Below are positions 31,901 through 47,460 of a stretch of 64,000 nt of DNA, one piece after another. The stretch comes from Aplectana chamaeleonis. Its lineage: Eukaryota > Nematoda > Chromadorea > Rhabditida > Cosmocercidae. The position numbers were made by a program, and so were the translations under genes. Numbering within the stretch: the stretch's first letter is position 1; each line of letters starts with the position of its first letter. A model generated the notes under the pieces. It had not been told where the DNA came from, ran no database searches, and saw only the letters and a program-made list of their open reading frames with translations. Where the stretch lies: contig JAPDOI010000381.1 in assembly GCA_029168955.1 (NCBI GenBank), forward strand, positions 620,001 to 684,000, written 5' to 3'.

Positions 31901-34900
31901 TTCTGCACACACGCCGTGACGTCCTGCACACCCCTATTGAGGTCCTGCACACATTCCATGACATCCTGCACACTCCTACTAAGGTCCTGCACACATTCCG
32001 TGACATCCCGCACACCCGTATTGCGGCCCTGCACACGTCCCATGATGTCCTGCACACCCCTACTGGGGTCCTGCGCACGTCGCATGATGCCCTGCACACT
32101 CCTTATGAGGTCCTGCGCACATTCCATGACATCCTGCACACTCCTACTGAGGTCCTGCGCACGTCCCATGATGTCCTGCACACTCCTACTGAGGTCGTGC
32201 ATGCATTCCATGACATCTTGCACACCCCTACTGAGGTCCTGCACACATTTAATGATGTGCTGCACGCTCGTACTGAGGTCCTGCACACATTCAGTGACAT
32301 CCCGCACACCCGTATTGCGGTCCTGCACGCGTCCCATGATGTTCTGCACACCCCTACTGGGGTCTTGCACACGTCCCATGATGTCCTGCACACTCCCACT
32401 GAGGTCCTGCACACAATCCATGACATCCTTCACACCCCGACTGCGGTCCTGCATACGTCCCATGATGTCCTGTACACATCCATGACATCCTGCACACCCC
32501 TACTGCGGTCCTGCACACGTCCCATGGTGTCCTTCACACTCCTACTGAGGTCCTGCACACATTCCATGACATCTTGCACACCCCTACTGAGGTCCTGCAC
32601 ACGTCCCATGATGTCCTGCACACTCCTACTGCGGTCCTGCACACGTCCCATAATGCCCTGCACACTTCTATTGAGGTCCTGCACACCCCTATTGAGGTCC
32701 TGCTCACACTCCATGTCATCTTGCACACTCCTACTGAGGTTCTGCACACACCGTGACATCCTGCACACCCCAATTGAGGTCCTGCACACATTCCATGACA
32801 TCCTGCACACTCCTACTGAGGTCCTGCAGACATTCCGTGACATCCGGCGCACCCGTGTTGCGGTCCTGCACACGTCCCATGATGTCCTGCACACCCCTAC
32901 TGAGGTCCTGCACACGTCCCATGATGTCCTGCACACTCCTACTGAGGTCCTGTATACATTCCGTGACATCCCGCACACCCGTATTGCGGTCCTGAACGCG
33001 TCCCATGATGTCCTGCACACCCCTACTGGGGTTCTGAGCACGTACCATGATGTCCTGCACACTCCTACTGAGGTCCTGCACACATTCAATGATATCCTGC
33101 ACACCTCTACTGCGGTCCTGCACACGTCCCATGATGCCCTGCACACTTCTATTGAGGTCCTGCTCACATTCCATGACATCTTGCACACTCCTACTAAGGT
33201 TCTGCACACACGCCGTGACATCCTGCACACCCCTATTGAGGTCCTGCACACATTCCATGACATCCTGCACACTCCTACTAAGGTCCTGCACACATTCCGT
33301 GACATCCCGCACACCCGTATTGCGGCCCTGCACACGTCCCATGATGTCCTGCACACCCCTACTGGGGTCCTGCGCACGTCGCATGATGCCCTGCACACTC
33401 CTATTGAGGTCCTGCACACATTCGATGACATCCTGCACACCACTACTGCGATCCTGTACACGTCCCATGGTGTCCTGCACACTCCTACTGAGGTCCTGCA
33501 CACATTCCATGACATCTTGCACACCCCTACTGAGGTCCTGCACACGTACCATGATGTCCTGCACACTCCTACTGAGGTCCTGTATACATTCAGTGACATC
33601 CCGCACACCCGTATTGCGGTCCTGCACGCGTCCCATGATGTTCTGCACACCCCTACTGGGGTCTTGCGCACGTCCCATGATGTCCTGCACACTCCCACTG
33701 AGGTCCTGCACACATTCCATGACATCCTTCACACCCCGACTGCGGTCCTGCATACGTCCCATGATGTCCTGTACACATCCATGACATCCTGCACACCCCT
33801 ACTGCGGTCCTGCACACGTCCCATGGTGTCCTGCACACTCCTACTGAGGTCCTGCACACATTCCATGACATCTTGCACACCCCTACTGGGGTCCTGCGCA
33901 CGTCCCATGATGTCCTGCACACTCCTACTGAGGTCCTGCACACATTCCATGACATCTTGCACACCCCTACTGAGGTTCTGCACACACTCCGTGACATTCT
34001 GCACACCCCTATTGAGGTCCTGCACACATTCCATGACATCCTGCACACTCCTACTGAGGTCCTGTATACATTCCGTGACATCCCACACACCCGTATTGCG
34101 GTCCTGCACGCGTACCATGATGTCCTGCACACTCCCACTGAGGTCCTGCACACATTCCATGACATCCTTCACACCCCTACTGCGGTCCTGCCCACGTCCC
34201 ATGACGTCCTGCACACCCTACTGAGGTCCTGCACACATTCCATGACATCCTGCACACCCCTACTGCGGTCCTGCACACGTCCCATGATGTCCTGCACACT
34301 CCTACTGAGGTCCTGCACACATTCCATGACATCTTGCACACCCCTACTGAGGTCCTGCACACGTCCCATGATGTCCTGCACACTCCTACTGCAGTCCTGC
34401 ACACGTCCCATAATGCCCTGCACACTTCTATTGAGGTCCTGCACACCCCTATTGAGGTCCTGCTCACATTCCATGACGTCTTGCACACTCCTACTAAGGT
34501 TCTGCACACACCGTGACATCCTGCACACCCCGATTGAGGTCCTGCACACATTCCATGACATCCTGCACACTCCTACTAAGGTTCTGCACACACGCCGTGA
34601 CGTCCTGCACACCCCTACTGAGGTCCTGCACACGTACCATGATGTCCTGCACACTCCTACTGAGGTCCTGTATACATTCAGTGACATCCCGCACACCCCG
34701 ACTGCGGTCCTGCACACGTCCCATGGTGTCCTGCACACTCCTACTGCGGTTCTGCGCACGTCGCATGATGTCCTGCACACTCCTACCGAGGTCCTGCACA
34801 CATTGCATGACATCCTGCACACCCCTACTGCGGTCCTGCACACGTCCCAATGATGTCCTGCACTCCTACTAAGGTCCTGCACACATTCCGTAACATCCCG

Positions 34901-37900
34901 CACACCCGTATTTCGGCCCTGCACACGTCCCATGGTGTCCTGCACACTCCTACTGAGGTCCTGCACACATTCCATGACATCTTGCACACCCCTACTGAGG
35001 TCCTGCACACGTACCATGATGTCCTGCACACTCCTACTGAGGTCCTGTATACATTCAGTGACATCCCGCACACCCGTATTGCGGTCCTGCACGCGTCCCA
35101 TGATGTTCTGCACACCCCTACTGGGGTCTTGCGCACGTCCCATGATGTCCTGCACACTCCCACTGAGGTCCTGCACACATTCCATGACATCCTTCACACC
35201 CCGACTGCGGTCCTGCATACGTCCCATGATGTCCTGTACACATCCATGACATCCTGCACACCCCTACTGCGGTCCTGCACACGTCCCATGGTGTCCTGCA
35301 CACTCCTACTGAGGTCCTGCACACATTCCATGACATCTTGCACACCCCTACTGAGGTCCTGCACACGTCCCATGATGTCCTGCACACTCCTACTGCGGTC
35401 CTGCACACGTCCCATAATGCCCTGCACACTTCTATTGAGGTCCTGCACACCCCTATTGAGGTCCTGCTCACATTCCATGACATCTTGCACACTCCTACTA
35501 AGGTTCTGCACACACCGTGACATCCTGCACACCCCAATTGAGGTCCTGCACACATTCCATGACATCCTTCACACCCCGACTGCGGTCCTGCACACATTCC
35601 GTGACATCCTGCACACCCGTGTTGCGGTCCTGCACACGTCCCATGATGTCCTGCACACACCCCTACTGAGGTCCTGCACACGTCCCATGATGTCCTGCAC
35701 ACTCCTACTGAGGTCCTGTATACATTCCGTGACATCCCGCACACCCGTACTGCGGTCCTGAACGCGTCCCATGATGTCCTGCACACCCCTACTGGGGTTC
35801 TGAGCACGTACCATGATGTCCTGCACACTCCTACTGAGGTCCTGCACACATTCAATGATATCCTGCACACCTCTACTGCGGTCCTGCACACGTCCCATGA
35901 TGCCCTGCACACTTCTATTGAGGTCCTACACACCCCTATTGAGGTCCTGCTCACATTCCATGACATCTTGCACACTCCTACTAAGGTTCTGCACACACGC
36001 CGTGACATCCTGCACACCCCTATTGAGGTCCTGCACACATTCCATGACATCCTGCACACTCCTACTAAGGTCCTGCACACATTCCGTGACATCCCGCACA
36101 CCCGTATTGCGGCCCTGCACACGTCCCATGATGTCCTGCACACCCCTACTGGGGTCCTGCGCACGTCGCATGATGCCCTGCACACTCCTATTGAGGTCCT
36201 GCACACATTCGATGACATCCTGCACACCACTACTGCGATCCTGTACACGTCCCATGGTGTCCTGCACACTCCTACTGAGGTCCTGCACACATTCCATGAC
36301 ATCTTGCACACCCCTACTGAGGTCCTGCACACGTACCATGATGTCCTGCACACTCCTACTGAGGTCCTGTATACATTCCATGACATCCCGCACACCCGTA
36401 TTGCGGTCCTGAACGCGTCCCATGATGTCCTGCACACCCCTACTGAGGTCCTGCACACATTCCATGACATCCTTCACACCCCGACTGCGGTCCTGCGTAC
36501 GTCCCATGATGTCCTGTACACATCCATGACATCCTGCACACCCCTACTGCGGTCCTGCACACGTCCCATGGTGTCCTGCACACTCCTACTGAGGTCCTGC
36601 ACACATTCCATGACATCTTGCACACCCCTACTGGGGTCCTGCGCACGTCCCATGATGTCCTGCACACTCCTACTGAGGTCCTGCACACATTCCATGACAT
36701 ATTGCACACCCCTACTGAGATCCTCCACGCTCTCCATGATGTGCTGCACACCCCTATTGAGGTCCTGCACACATTCCATGACATCTTGCACACCCCTACT
36801 GAGGTCCTGCACACGGAGCATGATGTCCTGCACACTCCTACTGAGGTCCTGTAAACATTCCAAGACATCCCGCACACCCGTATTGCGGTCCTGAACGCGT
36901 CCCATGCTGTCCTGCCCACCCTTTCTGAGGCCCTGCACACATTCCATGACATCCTTCACACCCCGACTGCGGTCCTGCGTACGTCCCATGATGTCCTGTA
37001 CACATCCATGACATCCTGCACACCCCTACTGCGGTCCTGCACACGTCCCATGGTGTCCTGCACACTCCTACTGAGGTCCTGCACACATTCCATGACATCT
37101 TGCACACCCCTACTGGGGTCCTGCGCACGTCCCATGATGTCCTGCACACTCCTACTGAGGTCCTGCACACATTCCATGACATCTTGCACACCCCTACTGA
37201 GGTTCTGCACACACTCCGTGACATTCTGCACACCCCTATTGAGGTCCTGCACACATTCCATGACATCCTGCACACTCCTACTGAGGTCCTGCACACGTCC
37301 CATGATGTCCTGCACACTCCTACTGAGGTCCTGTATACATTCCATGACATCCCACACACCCCGTATTGCGGTCCTGCACGCGTCCCATGATATCCTGCAC
37401 ATCCCTAACGGGGTTCTGCACACGTCCCATGATGTCCTGCACACTCCTACTGAGGTCCTGCACACATTCAATGATATCCTGCACACCTCTACTGCGGTCC
37501 TGCACACGTCCCATGATGCCCTGCACACTTCTATTGAGGTTCTGCACACCCCTATTGAGGTCCTGCACACATTCCATGACATCTTGCACACTCCTACTAA
37601 GGTTCTGCACACACTCCGTGACATCCTGCACACCCCTATTGAGGTCCTGCACACATTCCATGACATCCTGCACACTCCTACTAAGGTCCTGCACACATTC
37701 CGTGACATTCCGCACACCCGTATTGCGGCCCTGCACACGTCCCATGATGTCCTGCACACCCCTACTGGGGTCCTGCGCACGTCGCATGATGCCCTGCACA
37801 CTCCTATTGAGGTCCTGCACACATTCGATGACATCCTGCACACCCCTACTGCGATCCTGCACACGTCCCATGGTGTCCTGCACACTCCTACTGAGGTCCT

Positions 37901-40900
37901 GCACACATTCCATGACATCTTGCACACCCCTACTGGGGTCTTGCGCACGTCCCATGATGTCCTGCACACTTCTATTGAGGTCCTGCACGCTCCTACTGAG
38001 GCCCTGCGCACGTCCCATGACATCCTGCACACCCCTACTGAGGTCCTGCTAACATTCCATGACATCCTGCACACCCCTACTGAGGTCCTGCACACGTCCA
38101 ATGATGTCATGCACGCTCCTAGTGAGGTCCTGCTGACATTCCATGACATCCTGCACACCCGTACTGAGGTCCTGCACACGTCCAATGATGTCCTGCACAC
38201 CCCTACTGCGGTCCTGCACACGTCCCATGATGTCCTACACACTCCTACTGAGATCCTACTCACATTACATGACATCCTTCACACCCCGACTGCGGTCCTG
38301 CACACGTCCCATGATGTCCTGCACACAATTCATGACATCCTGCACACCCCTACTGCGGTCCTGCCCACGTCCCATGATGTCCTGCACACTCTTACTGAGG
38401 TCCTGCACACAATTCATGACATCCTGCACACCCCTACTGTGGTACTGCACACGTCCCATGATGTCCTTCATACTCCTATTGCGGTCCTACACACGACCCA
38501 TGATGTCCTGCACGCTCCTACCGAGGTCCTGCACGCTCCTACCGAGGTCCTGCACACATTCCTTGACACCCTGCACACCCCTACTGGGGTCCTGCACACA
38601 TTCCATAACATCCTGCACACCCCTACTGCGGTCCTGCACACATTCCATGACATCCTGCACACTCCTACTAAGGTCCTGCACACATTCCATGACATCCTGC
38701 ACACCCCTACTGCGGTCCTGCACACGTCCCATGATGTCCTGCACACCCCTACTGGAGGTCCTGCACACGTCCCATGATGTCCTGCACACTCCTACTGAGG
38801 TCCTGTATACATTCCGTGACATCCTGCACACCCGTATTGCGGTCCTGCACACGTCCCATGATGTCCTGCACACCCCTACTGGGGTTCTGAGCACGTACCA
38901 TGATGTCCTGCACACTCCTACTGAGGTCCTGCACACATTCAATGATATCCTGCACACCTCTACTGCGGTCCTGCACACGTCCTATTGAGGTCCTGCACAC
39001 ATTCTATGACATCCTGCACACCCCTACTGAGGTCCTGCTCACATTCCATGACATCTTGCACACTCCTACTAAGGTCCTGCACACACATGACATCCTGCAC
39101 ACCCCTATTGAGGTCCTGCACACATTCCATGACATCCTGCACACTCCTACTGAGGTCCTGCACACATTCCATGACATACTGCATACCCGTACTGCGGTCC
39201 TGCACACGTCCCCTCATGTCCTGCACACCTCTACCGCGGTCCTGCACACGTCCCATGATGTCCTGCACACTCCCACTGAGGTCCTGCACACACTCTATGA
39301 CAGCCCGCACACCCCTACTGCGGTCCTGCACACGTTCCATGATGTCCTGCACACTCTGGGGCTGCACATTCCATGACATCCTGCACTCCGCTACTGCGGT
39401 CCTGCACACGTTCCATGATGTCCTGCACATCCCTACTGAGGTCCTACGCACATTCCATGACATCTTGCACACCCCTACTGAGGTCCTGCGCACACACCAT
39501 GACATCCCGCACACCCCTACCGCGGTCCTGCACACGTCCCATAATGCCCTGCACACTTCCATTGAGGTCCTGCACACCCCTATTGAGGTCCTGCTCACAT
39601 TCCATGACATCTTGCACACTCCTACTAAGGTTCTGCACACACCGTGACATCCTGCACACCCCAATTGAGGTCCTGCACACATTCCATGACATCCTGCACA
39701 CTCCTACTAAGGTCCTGCACACATTCCGTGACATCCCGCACACCCGTGTTGCGGTCCTGCACACGTCCCATGATGTCCTGCACACCTCCTACTGAGGTCC
39801 TGCACACGTCCCATGATGTCCTGCACACTCCTACTGAGGTCCTGTATACATTCCGTGACATCCTGCACACCCGTACTGCGGTCCTGAACGCGTCCCATGA
39901 TCTCCTGCACACCACTACTGGGGTTCTGAGCACGTACCATGATGTCCTGCACACTCCTACTGAGGTACTGCACACATTCAATGATATCCTGCACACCTCT
40001 ACTGCGGTCCTGCACACGTCCCATGATGCCCTGCACACTTCTATTGAGGTCCTACACACCCCTATTGAGGTCCTGCTCACATTCCATGACATCTTGCACA
40101 CTCCTACTAAGGTTCTGCACACACGCCGTGACATCCTGCACACCCCTATTGAGGTCCTGCACACATTCCATGACATCCTGCACACTCCTACTAAGGTCCT
40201 GCACACATTCCGTAACATCCCGCACACCCCTACTGGGGTCCTGCGCACGTCCCATGATGTCCTGCACACCCCTACTGGGGTCCTGCGCACGTCGCATGAT
40301 GCCCTGCACACTCCTATTGAGGTCCTGCACACATTCGATGACATCCTGCACACCACTACTGCGATCCTGTACACGTCCCATGGTGTCCTGCACACTCCTA
40401 CTGAGGTCCTGCACACATTCCATGACATCTTGCACACCCCTACTGAGGTCCTGCACACGTACCATGATGTCCTGCACACTCCTACTGAGGTCCTGTATAC
40501 ATTCAGTGACATCCCGCACACCCGTATTGCGGTCCTGCACGCGTCCCATGATGTTCTGAACACCCCTACTGGGGTCTTGCGCACGTCCCATGATGTCCTG
40601 CACACTCCCACTGAGGTCCTGCACACATTCCATGACATCCTTCACACCCCGACTGCGGTCCTGCACACGTCGTCCCATGATGTCCTGTACACATCCATGA
40701 CATCCTGCACACCGCTAAGGCGGTCCTGCACACGTCCCATGGTGTCCTGCGCTCTCCCACTGAGGTCCTGCGCACATTCCATGACGTCCTGCAGACCCCT
40801 ACTGCGGTCCTGACGTCCCATGATGTCCTGCACACTCCTACTGAGGTCCTGCACACATTCCATGACATCTTGCACACTCCTACTGAGGTCCTGCACACAT

Positions 40901-43900
40901 TCCATGACATTCTGCCCACCCCTACTGAGGTTCTGCACACATTCCATGGCATCCTGCACACCCCTACTGCGATCCTGCACACGTCCTATGATGTCCTGCA
41001 TACTCCTACTGAGGTTCTGCACACATTCCATGGCATCCTGCACACCCCTACTGCGATCCTGCACGCGTCCCATGATATCCTGCACATCCCTAACGGGGTT
41101 CTGAACACGTCCCATGATGTCCTGCACACTCCTACTAAAGTCCTACACCCATTCTACTGCGGTCCTGCACACGTCCAATGATGTCCTGCACACTTCTATT
41201 GAGGTCCTGCACACCCCTATTAAGGTCCTGCTCACATTCCATGACATCCTGCACACCCCTACTAAGGTTCTGCACACACTCCATGACATCCTGCACACCC
41301 CTACTGAGGTCCTGCACACATTCCATGACATCCTGCACACTCCTACTAAGGTCCTGCACACATTCCGTGACATTCCGCACACTCCTACTGAGGTCCTGCA
41401 GACGTCCCATGATGTTCTGCACACCCCTACTGGGGTCCTGCCCACGTCCCATGATGTCCTGCACACTCCTAGTGAGGTCCTGCACACATTCCATGACATC
41501 CTGTACACCTCTACTGCGATCCTGCACACGTCCCATGATGTCCTGCACACTCCTACTGAGGTCCTGCACACATTCCATGACATTCTGCCCACCCCTACTG
41601 GGGTCCTGCAGACGTCCCATGATGCCCTGCACACTTCTATTGAGGTCCTGCACACCCCTATTGAGGTCCTGCACACAGTCCATGACATCTTGCACACTCC
41701 TACTGCGGTCCTGCACACACCGTGACATCCTGCACACCCCTATTGAGGTCCTGCACACATTCCATGACATCCTGCACACTTTTACTAAGGTTCTCCACAC
41801 ATTCCATGACATCCTGCACACCCCTGTTGCGGTCCTGCACACGTCCCATGATGTCCTGCGCACCCCTACTGCGGTTCTGCACCCGTCCCATGATGTCCTG
41901 CACCCTCCTACCGAGGTCCTGCACACATCCCATGACATCCCGCACACCCGTATTGCGGTCCTGAACACGTCCCATGATGTCCTGCACACCCCTACTGGGG
42001 TTCTGAGCACGTACCATGATGTCCTGCACACTCCTACTGAGGTCCTGCACACATTCAATGATATCCTGCACACCTCTACTGCGGTCCTGCACACGTCCCA
42101 TGATGTCCTGCACACTTCTATTGAGGTCCTACACACCCCTATTGAGGTCCTGCACACATTCCATGACATCTTGCACACTCCTACTGAGGTCCTGCACACA
42201 CGCCATGACATCCTGCACACCCCTACTGAGGTCCGGCACACATTCCACGACATCCTGCACACCCCTACTGAGGTCCTGCACACATTCCATGACATCCTGT
42301 ACACCTCTACTGCGATCCTGCCCACGTCCTATGATGTCCTGCACACCCCTACTGGGGTCCTGCCCACGTCCCATGATGTCCTGCACACTCTCAGTGAGGT
42401 CCTGCACACATTCCATGACATCCTCTACACCTCCACTGCGATCCTGCACACGTCCCATAATGTCCTGCACACTTGTACTGAGGTCCTGCACTTATTCCAT
42501 GACATCTTGCACACACCCCTACTGAGGTCCTGCACACGTACCATGATGTCCTGCACACTCCTACTGAGGTCCTGTATACATTCAGTGACATCCTGCACAC
42601 CCCTACTGCGGTCCTGCACGCGTCCCATGATGTTCTGCACACCCCTACTGGGGTCTTGCGCACGTCCCATGATGTCCTGCACACTCCCACTGAGGTCCTG
42701 CACACATTCCATGACATCCTTCACACCCCGACTGCGGTCCTGCGTACGTCCCATGATGTCCTGTACACATCCATGACATCCTGCACACCCCTACTGCGGT
42801 CCTGCACACGTCCCATGGTGTCCTGCACACTCCTACTGAGGTCCTGCACACATTCCATGACATCTTGCACACCCCTACTGGGGTCCTGCGCACGTCCCAT
42901 GATGTCCTGCACACTCCTACTGAGGTCCTGCACACATTCCATGACATCTTGCACACCCCTACTGAGGTTCTGCACACACTCCGTGACATTCTGCACACCC
43001 CTATTGAGGTCCTGCACACATTCCATGACATCCTGCACACTCCTACTGAGGTCCTGCACACGTCCCATGATGTCCTGCACACTCCTCCTGAGGTCCTGTA
43101 TACATTCCGTGACATCCCACACACCCGTATTGCGGTCCTGCACGCGTCCCATGATGTCCTGCACACCCCTACTGGGGTTCTGAGCACGTACCATGATGTC
43201 CTGCACACTCCTACTGAGGTACTGCACACATTCAATGATACCCTGCACACCCCTACTGCGATCCTGCACACGTCCCATGGTGTCCTGCACACTCCTACTG
43301 AGGTCCTGCACACCCCTATTGAGGTCCTGCTCACATTCCATGACATCATGCACACCCCTACTAAGGTTCTGCACACACTCCGTGACATCCTGCACACCCC
43401 TATTGAGGCCCTGCACACATTCCATGACATCCTGCACACTCCTACTAAGGTCCTGCACACATTCCGTGACATTCCGCACACTCGTATTGCGGCCCTGCAC
43501 ACGTCCCATGATGTCCTGCACACCCCTACTGGGGTCCTGCGCACGTCGCATGATGCCCTGCACACTCCTTATGAGGTCCTGCACACATTCGATGACATCC
43601 TGCACACCCCTACTGCGATCCTGCACACGTCCCATGGTGTCCTGCACACTCCTACTGAGGTCCTGCACACATTCCATGACATCTTGCACACCCCTACTGA
43701 GGTTCTGCACACGTACCATGATGTCCTGCACACTCCTACTGAGGTCTTGTATACATTCAGTGACATCCCGCACACCCGTATTGCGGTCCTGCACGCGTCC
43801 CATGATGTTCTGCACACCCCTACTGGGGTCTTGCGCACGTCCCATGATGTCCTGCACATTCCGTGACATCCTGCACACCCCTACTGCGTTCCTGCACACG

Positions 43901-46900
43901 TCCCATGATGTACTGCACACTCCTACTGGGGTCCTGCACAAGCTCCATGACGTCCTGCACACCCCTACCGAGGTCCTGCACACGTCCCATGATGTCCTGC
44001 ACACTCCTACTGCGATCCTGCACACGTTCCATAATGTCCTGCACACCCCTACTGGGGTCCTGCACACCCCTACTGAGGTCCTGCTCACATTCCATGACAT
44101 CCTGCACACTCCTACTGAGGTCCTGCACACACCATGACATCCTGCACACCCCTACTGAGGTCCTGCACACATTCCATGACATCCTGCACACTCCTACTAA
44201 GGTCCTGCACACATTCCATGACATCCCGCACACCCGTGTTGCGGTCCTGCACACGTCCCATGATGTCCTGCACACCCCTACTGAGGTCCTGCACACGTCC
44301 CATGATGTCCTGCACACTCCTACTGAGGTCCTGCATACATTCCGTGACATCCTGCACACCCGTATTGCGGTCCTGCACGCGTCCCATGATGTCCTGCACA
44401 CATTCCATGACATCCTGCACACCCTACTGCGGTCCTGCACACGTCCCATGATGTCCTGCACACTCCTACTGAGGTCCTGCACACATTCCATGATATCCTG
44501 CACCCCACTACTGCGGTCCTGCACACGTCCCATGATGTCCTGCACACTCCTACTGCGGTCCTGCACACATTCCATGCACATGATCCTGCACACCCCTACT
44601 GAGGTCCTGCACACATTCCATGACATCCTGCACACCCCTACTAAGGTCCTGCACACATTCCATGACATCTTGCAGACCCCTACTGAGGTCCTGCACACAT
44701 TCCATGACATCCTGCACACTCCTACTGAGCTCGTGCACACATTCCATGACATCCTGCAGACCCCTATTGCGGTCCTGCACACGTCCCATGATGTCCTGCA
44801 CACCTCTACAGCGGTCCTGCACACGTCCCATGATGTCCTGCACACTCCTGCTGAGGTCCTGCACACATTCCATGACATCCTGCACACCCGTACTGCGGTC
44901 CTGCATACGTCCCATGATGTCCTGCACACCCCTACCGGGGTTCTGAGCACATACCATGATGTCCTGCACACTCCTACTGAGGTCCTTCACACATTCAATG
45001 ATATCCTGCACACCTCTACTGCGGTCCTGCACACTTCTATTGAGGTCCTACACACCCCTATTGAGGTCCTGCTCACATTCCATGACATCTTGCACACTCC
45101 TACTAAGGTTCTGCACACACGCCGTGACATCCTGCACACCCCTATTGAGGTCCTGCTCACATTCCATGACATCTTGCACACTCCTACTAAGGTTCTGCAC
45201 ACACTCCGTGACATCCTGCACACCCCTATTGAAGTCCTGCACACATTCCATGACATCCTGCACACTCCTACTAAGGTCCTGCACACATTCCGTGACATCC
45301 CGCACACCCGTATTGCGGTCCTGCACACGTCCCATGATGTCCTGCACACCCCTACTGAGGTCCTGCACACGTCCCATGATGTCCTGCACACTCCTCCTGA
45401 GGTCCTGTATACATTCCGTGACATCTTGCACACCCCTACTGAGGTCCTGCACACGTCCCATGACGTCCTGCACGTCCCTACTGGGGTCCTGCGCACGTCC
45501 CATGATGTCCTGCACACTCCTACTGAGGTCCTGCACACATTCCATCACACCCGGCACACCACTACTGCGGTCCTGCACACGCCCCATGATGTCCTGCGCA
45601 CTCCTACTGAGGTCCTGCACACATTCAATGAAATATTGCACACCCCTACTGCGGACCTGCACACGTCCCATGATGTCCTGCACACTCCTACTGAGGTCCT
45701 GTATACATTCAGTGACATCCTGCACACCCGTACTGCGGTCCTGCACACGTCACAGGATGTCCTGCACACTCCTACTGCGGTCCTGCACACGTCCCATGAT
45801 GTCCTGCACACTCCTCCTGAGGTCCTGCACACATTCCATGACATCCTGCACACCCCTATTGCGGTCCTGCACACGTCCCATGATGTCCTGCACACATTTC
45901 ACGACATCCTGCACACTCCTAGTGCGGTCCTGCACGTGTCCCATGATGTCCTGCACACTCCTACTGAGGTCCTGCACACATTCCATGACATCCTGTAGAC
46001 CCCTACTGCGGTCTTGCACACGTCCCATGATGTCCTGCACACTCCTACTGAGGTCCTGTCCCATAATGCCCTGCACACTTCTATTGAGGTCCTGCACACC
46101 CCTACTGAGGTCCTGCACACATTCCATGACATCTTGCACACTCCTACTGCGGTTCTGCACACGTCCCGTGACATCCTGCACACCCCTACTGAGGTCCTGC
46201 ACACATTCCATGACATCCTGCACACTCCTACTAAGGTCCTGCACACATTCCGTGACATCCTGCACACCCGTACTGCGGTCCTGCACACGTCCCATGATGT
46301 CCTGCACACCCTACTGAGGTCCTGCACACGTCCCATGATGTCCTGCACACTCCTACTGAGGTCCTGCACACATTCCGTGACATCCTGCAGACCCCTACTG
46401 CGGTCCTGCACACGTCCCATGATGTCCTGCACACCCCTACTGGGGTTCTGAGCACGTCCCATGATGTCCTGCACACTCCTACTGAGGTCCTGCACACATT
46501 CCATGACATCCTGCACACCTCTACTGCGGTCCTGCACACGTCCCATGATGCCCTGCACACTTCTATTGAGGTCCTGCACACCCTTATTGAGGTCCTGCAC
46601 ACATTCCATGACATCCTGCACACTCCTACTGAGGTTCTGCACACACGCCGTGACATCCTGCACACCCCTACTGAGGTCCTGCACATTCCATGACATCCTG
46701 CACACTCCTACTAAGGTCCTGCACACATTCCATGACATCCTGCACACCCCTACCGCGGTTCTCCGCACGTCCCATGATGTCCTGCACACCCCTACTGCGG
46801 TCCTGCACACGTCCCATGATGTCCTGCACACTCCTACTGAGCTCCTGCACACATTCCATGACATCCTGCACACCACTACTGCGGTCCTGCATACGTCACA

Positions 46901-47460
46901 TGATGTCCTGCACACTCCTACTGAGGTCCTGCACACACTCCATGACATCCTGCACACCCCTACTGCGGTCCTGCACACGTCCCATGATGTTCTGCACACT
47001 CCTACTGAGGTCCTGCACACACTTCATGACATCCTGCACACCCCTACTGCGGTCCTGCACACGTCTCATGATGTCCTGCACACCCCTACTGGGGTCCTGC
47101 GCACGTCCCATGATGTCCTGCACACTCCTACTGAGCTCCTGCACACATTCCATGACATCCTGCACACCTCTACAGCGGTCCTGCACACGTCCCATGATGT
47201 CCTGCACACATTCCATGACATCCTGCACACCTCTACAGCGGTCCTGCACACGTCCCATGATGTCCTGCACACTCCTACGGAGGTCCTGCACACACTTCAT
47301 GACATCCTGCACACCCCTACTGCGGTCCTGCACACGTCCTATGATGTCCTGCACACTCCTACTGAGGTCCTGCACACGTCCCATGATGCTCTGCACACTT
47401 CTATTGAGGTCCTGCACACCCCTACTGAGGTCCTGCACACATTCCATGACATCCTGCACA
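16906..47460. repeat. Satellite, higher-order domain (21/42/84 bp within longer periods)
   Basis: Head-to-tail 21-bp monomers consist of the core TCCTGCACAC plus an 11-bp tail. Common tails are A ATTCCATGACA, B CCCTACTGCGG, C GTCCCATGATG and D TCCTACTGAGG. A resembles C and B resembles D, giving 42-bp and 84-bp layers. Variants such as ATTCCGTGACA, CCGTATTGCGG, TTCTATTGAGG and TTCAATGATA recur in fixed order, building longer units. A one-base-short monomer containing TGTACACATCC marks units at 18,072, 19,940, 23,588, 24,741, 26,187, 27,508, 28,891, 30,022, 31,152, 32,472, 33,771, 35,236, 36,516, 36,998, 40,687 and 42,763. Copies between 23 and 36 kb look nearly identical over more than 1 kb. 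Long open frames on both strands follow from the period. Confidence 0.96.
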
